Of a stretch of 20,766 nt of DNA, positions 16,854 through 20,766 are shown in pieces (the stretch's first letter is position 1; each line of letters begins with the position of its first letter). The position numbers and the translations under genes were made by a program. The stretch covers positions 1 through 20,766 of the forward strand of contig JAJXZK010000245.1 of the NCBI GenBank assembly GCA_021780095.1. The letters are read 5' to 3'. The notes under the pieces were generated by a model. It did no database searches, had not been told where the DNA came from, and worked only from the letters and a program-made list of their open reading frames with translations. The stretch is from Acidobacteriota bacterium (GTDB lineage: Bacteria > Acidobacteriota > Terriglobia > Terriglobales > Acidobacteriaceae).

Positions 16854-16902
16854 GCGGGGAGGATGCCGTCTTTCGCTACGCTCCAGACGCCATCCTCCCC
16901 GC
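16854..16902. other. Strong hairpin downstream of istB
   Basis: An 18-base stem with one mismatch (arms 16854-16871 and 16885-16902, starting GCGGGGAGGATG) encloses a 13-base loop. No T tract follows, so an intrinsic terminator is unlikely. It lies inside the IS between istB and the right-end repeats, and might block read-through or affect end recognition. Confidence 0.6.
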
Positions 16903-16927
16903 ATATCCATACTGCGCGGCCATCTTC

Positions 16928-16980
16928 ACTGGCCGACTTTTCCTCTGAAACTCTGGCCTGGTTTTACTTTGTTATTGACA
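16928..16980 (-). repeat. IS21 right end with two IstA-type repeats
   Basis: Read on the minus strand, GTAAAACCAGGCCAGA and GGAAAAGTCGGCCAGT match the left-end sites in inverted orientation. The outermost bases on that strand are TGTCAATAAC. These support the end of the element near 16980. Confidence 0.6.
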
Positions 16981-17565
16981 GAAGAGGCCGAAAAAGACAT
17001 TACCAAGCAAAATGTCGCTGTTTTGGTTGGCTTCCGCAACGCCTATGTCTTCGATGTATCGCAGACCGACGGTGCAGAGCTTCCCGAACACGCCAACGTA
17101 CAGGGCGATGCCGGAGAGAACCGCGAGCGGCTGATTGATTTCATCAACGCTCAGGGCATCGAGCTTGAGTTTAATGAGCGCATTGCGCCCGCAATGGGCA
17201 TGAGCTACGGCGGCAAGATCGTTCTGCTGCCCGGTCAATCGAACGCGGAGGAGTTCTCAACCCTCGTGCATGAACTGGCGCACGAGATGTTGCACAAGGC
17301 CGACCGTCGCACCACCACCACGAAAGTTGTCCGCGAAACCGAGGCCGAAGCCATCGCTTTTGTAGTCGGCAAGGCTGTAGGTCTCCAGACGGGAACCGCG
17401 TCCGCCGACTACATCCAGCTTTATCACGGCAACGCATCGCTATTGGCCGAAAGCCTTGAAGTCATCCAGAAAGCTTCAGCCGTCATTCTGGCGGCACTAG
17501 AGACGAAGCCGGAGATAGAGGAGCAGGAAACAGAAACACAAGATGCAATGGCAGTCGCCAGCTAG
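16981..17565 (+). pseudogene. ArdC-like antirestriction metalloprotein, 5'-truncated
   Basis: The reading frame starts abruptly at the IS21 right end with EEAEKDITKQNVAVLVGFRN, then AYVFDVSQTDGAELPE, the junction region known from ArdC-type proteins, and a zincin-like domain with the motif HELAH (17269-17283, in TLVHELAHEMLH) and a downstream glutamate-rich ETEAEAIAFVVG segment that supplies the third ligand. ArdC proteins protect incoming plasmid DNA from restriction and have an N-terminal single-strand DNA-binding domain. That domain, probably 100 or more residues, is missing here. The frame can formally start at TTG 16969 inside the IS, but no ribosome binding site is evident. It stands 80 bases upstream of parB, a common pairing on acidobacterial mobile elements as far as I recall. 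Confidence 0.75.
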
Positions 17566-17646
17566 TCCGCTGCAATCAACGAGCGGACGGCAAGCGGCTG
17601 TCCGCTCTCTCCATCCACGCACTCTCAACCAAAGGAGAAACGCATC

Positions 17647-18429
17647 ATGTCTACCACAATCGCAGCCACCGAATACCGCAACTTACCGCTTTCGATTCTC
17701 ACCGAATCCAAGTCCAACCCGCGTCGCATATTCGAGGATGCAGCCTTGAAAGAACTTGCCGACAGCATCCGCAGCCAGGGCGTTCTCTCGCCTTTGCTTG
17801 TGCGGCCTTTGAATGAACGCAGCTTTGAAATCGTTGCCGGAGCACGGCGTTACCGCGCCGCACAGATGGCCGAATCCGAAACCGTTCCTGTCCGCATCGT
17901 CAATCTCACCGATGCCGAAGTGTTGGAGGCTCAACTGATTGAGAACCTGCAACGCCGCGACGTTCACCCGCTGGAGGAGGCGCAGGGCTTTCGCGCGTTG
18001 CTGAATCTGGAGGAGCCGAAATACTCCATCGAACAAATCGCCGCCAAGACGGGCAAATCTCCGGCTTATGTCGCCCAGCGCATCAGACTGACGGAACTCG
18101 CTCCCGCAGTGGTCGAGGCGTTCTACAAAGACGAGATCGGCGTGGGTCATGCCCTGCTGCTGGCGAAACTCCAGCCAGCCGAGCAGGAACAGGCACTCGC
18201 AGCTTGCTTCCGTGAAGATTGGGGAGGCGGTAGCAAGAGCAAACGCATCCTGTTGCCCGTGCGCAACCTCAAAGACTGGATTGAGCACAACATCCTGCTC
18301 ATTCTGAACGACGCGCCGTTTTCAAAGAGTGACGCGACCCTCAACCCGCAGGCTGGCAGTTGCCACGATTGTCCAAAACGGACAGGACACAACAAACTGC
18401 TATTTCGTATTATGTCGTATTCAACATAA
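17647..18429 (+). CDS. ParB/RepB/Spo0J-type partition protein, 3'-truncated
   Basis: The 260-residue frame has an N-terminal ParB domain with SKSNPRRIFEDAALKELADS, IRSQGVLSPLLVRP, the CTP-binding-type motif GARRYRAA (65-72) and ENLQRRDVHPLEEAQGF (99-115), then a helix-turn-helix at about 128-148 (SIEQIAAKTGKSPAYVAQRI). In chromosome and plasmid segregation ParB loads on parS sites and works with ParA; no parA is in the window. Relatives with the later LNPQAGSCHDCPKRTGHN segment normally continue for over 100 residues with further cysteines. Here similarity stops after KLLF at about 18405 and the frame ends soon after in AT-rich repeat sequence. AAGGAG nine bases before the ATG supports the start. 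The DNA-binding part remains, so partial activity is possible. Confidence 0.8.
   Translation: MSTTIAATEYRNLPLSILTESKSNPRRIFEDAALKELADSIRSQGVLSPLLVRPLNERSFEIVAGARRYRAAQMAESETVPVRIVNLTDAEVLEAQLIENLQRRDVHPLEEAQGFRALLNLEEPKYSIEQIAAKTGKSPAYVAQRIRLTELAPAVVEAFYKDEIGVGHALLLAKLQPAEQEQALAACFREDWGGGSKSKRILLPVRNLKDWIEHNILLILNDAPFSKSDATLNPQAGSCHDCPKRTGHNKLLFRIMSYST
18406..18429. repeat. AT-rich direct and inverted repeat at the parB break
   Basis: CGTATT occurs at 18406-18411 and again at 18416-18421, a ten-base period. TTATGT (18410-18415) and ACATAA (18424-18429) form an inverted repeat around an eight-base spacer. This coincides with the point where parB similarity ends and may be the end of a mobile element or a recombinase site. 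Between 18430 and about 18575 I see no gene. Confidence 0.4.
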
Positions 18430-18574
18430 ACGCATATATGTGTAGATATCAGTTATGTTGTTACGCTTCATAAGAACCCTTTCTCATACGGCTCGCCCTT
18501 GGCTGATGACCACATAAGTTTGATACTGGATTCGTTCGTTTCATCACGAAAGTAGGAATCATGATGTCGGCACA

Positions 18575-18794
18575 ACTGCGATGATCGTCGACAGCCGCAC
18601 GATACCGTCCATGCCAGAGTCGGGACCACGGGCCAGGTAGGATGGGGCAGGCGACCCAGAGGTTCGAAGGTGATGCGGGGCGGACTCACTGGGACATCTG
18701 CTGGCCCTGCATGTCACTGCGACCCACGAACAGGACCGCACGCAGGTCGAGCAGTTGGCCGAGCAGATACATCAGATCACCAGTGCAAGCCCAG
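18575..18794 (+). pseudogene. IS5-family transposase, internal fragment
   Basis: The plus-strand frame from 18581 reads MIVDSRTIPSMPESGPRAR, then a TAG at 18638-18640 and a TGA at 18671-18673 within a garbled stretch, then DSLGHLLALHVTATHEQDRT and QVEQLAEQIHQIT. I recognise this as the central DDE region of IS5-type transposases: the first catalytic aspartate lies in the VDSRT segment, followed by a normally conserved tyrosine-aspartate-glycine and a VDTLGHLLALHVT strand. Small insertions or deletions explain the disturbed middle. Both the N and C termini are missing. The right edge joins the GH2 remnant at about 18795. Confidence 0.7.
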
Positions 18795-19307
18795 GGTTTT
18801 GCGGTTGCCCTGACCATGCCGAGGGTGCAGGATCTGACGTCCTCCTACTTTGTACGTTGCGAATTGTGCGGCCCTATCAATACAAAGATTGTGGACAATG
18901 AGTACTGGCAGTCCACCACGCTCGATGATCTGGGCCCTCTCTCCAACGATTCAGCATTTTCGCTGAAGCAGGTGAGCTGGGCAAATTTCACAGCCCTCAA
19001 CGCCATGACGAAAGTTTCTGTAAAAATCACCGGCACGTTGCACGCAGTCGGCGGCGAGGACAGCTTTGCGATCACCTTGCGAAATCCGTCGAAACATATT
19101 GCGTTCTTTGAGCGCGCCGCAGTAACAGCGGGGAAAGACGGCGATGAGATCCTGCCGGTCATCTATAGCGACAACTATGTGACACTTTTCCCTGGCGAAA
19201 CCACCATCATGCGAGGACATTTCCGCACAGCGGAGCTTTCCGGAAAGCAGCCGTGGCTTCGGCTCGAAGGCTACAACATAACCAAGGAGTTGGGAAGGCT
19301 TCGATAA
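18795..19307 (+). pseudogene. GH2 exo-beta-glucosaminidase-like C-terminal remnant
   Basis: The frame encodes about 170 residues resembling the C-terminal beta-sandwich domains of GH2 enzymes of the exo-beta-D-glucosaminidase/mannosidase type. Examples are LTSSYFVRCELCG, KIVDNEYWQSTT, WANFTALNAMTKVSVKITGT, ITLRNPSKHIAFFERAAV, GDEILPVIYSDNYVTLFPGE and a final LRLEGYNITKELGRLR. In such enzymes these immunoglobulin-like domains follow the catalytic TIM barrel. The barrel with both catalytic glutamates is absent, replaced upstream by an IS5 scrap. A protein made from the upstream ATG at 18642 would be a chimera of nonsense and this domain. If the parent was an exo-glucosaminidase, it fits the nagB gene in the window, since it would release glucosamine. 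The assignment to the exact subfamily is tentative. Confidence 0.7.
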
Positions 19308-19341
19308 ACTGGCCGATATTATCGGAAGTACCTATTGGGCG

Positions 19342-20766
19342 CTATTGGGGAAACACGAAGCCGTTTCGCGCCAATACGTCGCCTCGAATTGTTCGGGCAT
19401 GGTTTCTGTTCCAGGAAATTCGGTAGTTGGAGTGCGGATTCACGCCGGAAAACCTCACAGTTACCGTGTGCAACGTTGGGAATTTAGAAATGTCGAAGGA
19501 AATCGAATCGGGGCCGACCCTTACATTGCGCAGTGAGCAGGCATTGAAGCCGATGCCCACTTTCCTTTGGAGGTCGATGAATGCGTCGCCTAGTACTGGG
19601 TACATCATTTCGATGGAAGTCATACCGCTTCCCGCGCCCCAATTGAATCCGGTCAGCGAGCCTGGTTCGTCAAGATAACCGGTGTGCGCCCAATTTTCCC
19701 ATGGCGCGATAGCAAACGTCGAGCGCGCCGCCGCGACGGCGCGTTCCAGATATTCTTGACTGCCCGTTTCCTTGTAATAGTCCCACAGCAAAATGGCCGC
19801 ATAGGCTTCGCGCGCATCGCTCCACTCCGCATCTGTATTTTGAGTCGTGAAGCCCCCGACCAGTTTAGGTGAAAATGCCGGGTTATTCCAAACTTGTTGC
19901 GTCAGAAGCAGATAGTCCAATACATGGGTTCCAATTTCAAGATATTCGCGGTCTTTGGTTACGTGGAATAGCTCAAGATAAGCCTTCGCTGCTTGGATTT
20001 GGGAGAGGTTGTTCTGCGGATATTGGGCCGTCCACGGATCGTAAAATCCAAATAGTTTTCGAGCGCAGGACAGAAAGGTTTCGAAATCGAACCAGCGCTC
20101 TCTGGGTAGTACCTCTCGCGTGATGAACGCCATTGCAAGGGTTGCGGCATTCAAATAAGCCCGATCTCGAGTAATCTGAGCCAGCGAGGCGAGAAACAGT
20201 CCTGAAGCCGCTGTCTCTGCGTTGAAATCGCGAAACACCTTTATAGGCTGCAAGTTCGTGTCATACCACGAGGGGATTACGCCGCTAGCCAATTGATGCT
20301 TGACTAAGAAATCGCCATAAGGACGAACGAAAGCGATAATCTCTGCTTTCCTGTCCGGAGTAAGGTTCTCAGCCCATTGAAGCATCCAGTACGCAGTCCA
20401 AGACATGTCGAAAGTATGGTAATCGTCGGAGTACCCCGCCCACCCGTCGTCACGAATCCAACGCTTGCCGTTGAGCAGGTAAATAGTCGGGAATGCGCCG
20501 CCATGCTGAGGACTTGAGAGCGCCAGATTTAAGACACTTTCCGCCTTGTTTTCAATTTCCTTATTTCCAATGCTGCGGCCATATAAATACCATCCGTACG
20601 CGGAACGCAGCGTCTGAAACCAGGCGTTAAACCACGCGTCCGGAGCAGGCTTGTCCCACTGTCCCCAAGGATTTCTGTTGCTGACCAATGTTCCGCACCG
20701 CCGGTCGCCGCAATCAAATCCGCGATATACCTGGTTCGCGTAACGAATCCATGTGTCTTTCTGCCA
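19342..20766 (-). CDS. Putative (alpha/alpha)6-barrel glycosidase, 5' end outside window
   Basis: The minus-strand frame stays open to the right edge (first codons WQKDTWIRYANQVY), so the start is outside and at least 474 residues are present. The body is helical with aromatic-rich repeats typical of six-hairpin glycosidase folds: APDAWFNAWFQTLRSAYGWY, DDGWAGYSDDYHTFDMSWTA, NAETAASGLFLASLAQI, YPQNNLSQIQAAKAYLELF and WSDAREAYAAILLWDYYKET. A GAGSGMTSIEMMYPVLGDAF segment leads into a beta-rich tail (SISFDISKFPTLHTVTVRFS). I cannot place it in a numbered glycoside hydrolase family and do not know the catalytic acids. The DD and WSDARE segments are candidates. No signal peptide can be judged. It converges on the GH2 remnant with 34 bases between, so both may come from one polysaccharide-use locus. 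Confidence 0.65.
   Translation of the reverse strand, partial: WQKDTWIRYANQVYRGFDCGDRRCGTLVSNRNPWGQWDKPAPDAWFNAWFQTLRSAYGWYLYGRSIGNKEIENKAESVLNLALSSPQHGGAFPTIYLLNGKRWIRDDGWAGYSDDYHTFDMSWTAYWMLQWAENLTPDRKAEIIAFVRPYGDFLVKHQLASGVIPSWYDTNLQPIKVFRDFNAETAASGLFLASLAQITRDRAYLNAATLAMAFITREVLPRERWFDFETFLSCARKLFGFYDPWTAQYPQNNLSQIQAAKAYLELFHVTKDREYLEIGTHVLDYLLLTQQVWNNPAFSPKLVGGFTTQNTDAEWSDAREAYAAILLWDYYKETGSQEYLERAVAAARSTFAIAPWENWAHTGYLDEPGSLTGFNWGAGSGMTSIEMMYPVLGDAFIDLQRKVGIGFNACSLRNVRVGPDSISFDISKFPTLHTVTVRFSGVNPHSNYRISWNRNHARTIRGDVLARNGFVFPQ

Larger units (their letters stand above)
14401..16980 (+). mobile_element. IS21-family insertion sequence (istA-istB)
   Basis: The element carries overlapping istA and istB and has subterminal repeats at both ends, the layout of IS21. 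The left end is TGTCAGCGTAAAAATAGGCC. The right end read on the minus strand from 16980 begins TGTCA and has GTAAAACCAGGCC shortly after. The right limit is approximate because the spacing to the repeat differs by six bases between ends. No direct repeat is seen: the left flank is GCTTGAGAA in an M48 protease gene and the right flank GAAGAGGCC in an ArdC-like gene. Both genes of the element look intact, so it may still be mobile. Confidence 0.85.

Noticed and set aside
16854..16902. An intrinsic terminator after istB.
   Set aside because: The stem is strong, but no run of T follows on either strand, so it is reported only as a hairpin.
15999..16910. A 303-residue minus-strand open frame opposite istB.
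   Set aside because: It is antisense to the clear AAA+ gene istB in GC-rich DNA, and its residues show no family features.
440..18640. Possible recoding of TAG as sense, because in-frame TAG codons interrupt the ISKra4, DUF2339 and IS5 frames.
   Set aside because: TAG is also the natural stop of the intact nagB gene, the 131-residue gene and the ArdC-like gene, and the ISKra4 and IS5 frames carry other lesions as well. Ordinary decay is simpler.
18642..19307. A complete 221-residue gene starting at 18642.
   Set aside because: Its first 50 or so residues are an out-of-frame reading of the IS5 transposase scrap; only the part from about 18795 resembles a protein domain.
1..20766. CRISPR arrays, tRNA or rRNA genes.
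   Set aside because: No regularly spaced direct repeats of CRISPR length and no recognisable tRNA or rRNA sequence were seen on either strand by eye.

Overview
The window looks like a chromosomal segment of a soil bacterium, most likely an acidobacterium (Acidobacteriota, Terriglobia-like). I infer this from the combination of a large Oar-like TonB receptor with an N-terminal carboxypeptidase-regulatory domain, a Tat-exported Gfo/Idh/MocA protein, a DUF6807 protein and a DUF2339 membrane protein. I could not run any database search, so the assignment rests on remembered family features. The region is an accessory zone: a few intact metabolic genes lie among truncated genes and remnants of several insertion-sequence families.

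Left edge (1-600): a DNA topoisomerase III (topB) fragment is fused at about 217 to a decayed ISKra4-type transposase on the opposite strand. Next comes a well-preserved minus-strand cluster (677-7587), transcribed in the order NagB-like glucosamine-6-phosphate deaminase, TonB-dependent receptor, DUF6807 protein, exported Gfo/Idh/MocA protein. It has short gaps and good ribosome binding sites and reads as a carbohydrate uptake and use operon, probably for an amino sugar.

Middle (7590-9990): a mosaic made of a lone IS21-type end, a YihY/BrkB membrane protein lacking its N terminus, an IS66 transposase scrap, the C-terminal tail of a type I restriction HsdR subunit, and one or two small unknown genes. 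From 10786 to 14400 a DUF2339 membrane-protein gene, split by one in-frame TAG, overlaps an M48 metalloprotease gene by 4 bp. The protease gene is cut by an apparently intact IS21-family element (14401-about 16980, istA-istB).

Right part (16981-20766): on the other side of the IS21 element lies a different gene, the C-terminal half of an ArdC-like antirestriction metalloprotein, followed by a 3'-truncated ParB. These are typical plasmid or conjugative-element genes. Then come an IS5-family transposase scrap, the C-terminal end of a GH2 exo-beta-glucosaminidase-like enzyme, and a convergent (alpha/alpha)6-type putative glycosidase that runs off the right edge.

I did not find a convincing undescribed multi-gene system. 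The notable signals are rearrangement scars: an IS21 element whose two sides belong to unrelated genes, a second isolated copy of its left end 6.5 kb away, the amber-split DUF2339 gene, and a set of plasmid/ICE-type gene fragments (topB, hsdR, ardC, parB) consistent with a decayed integrated element near a sugar-use locus.
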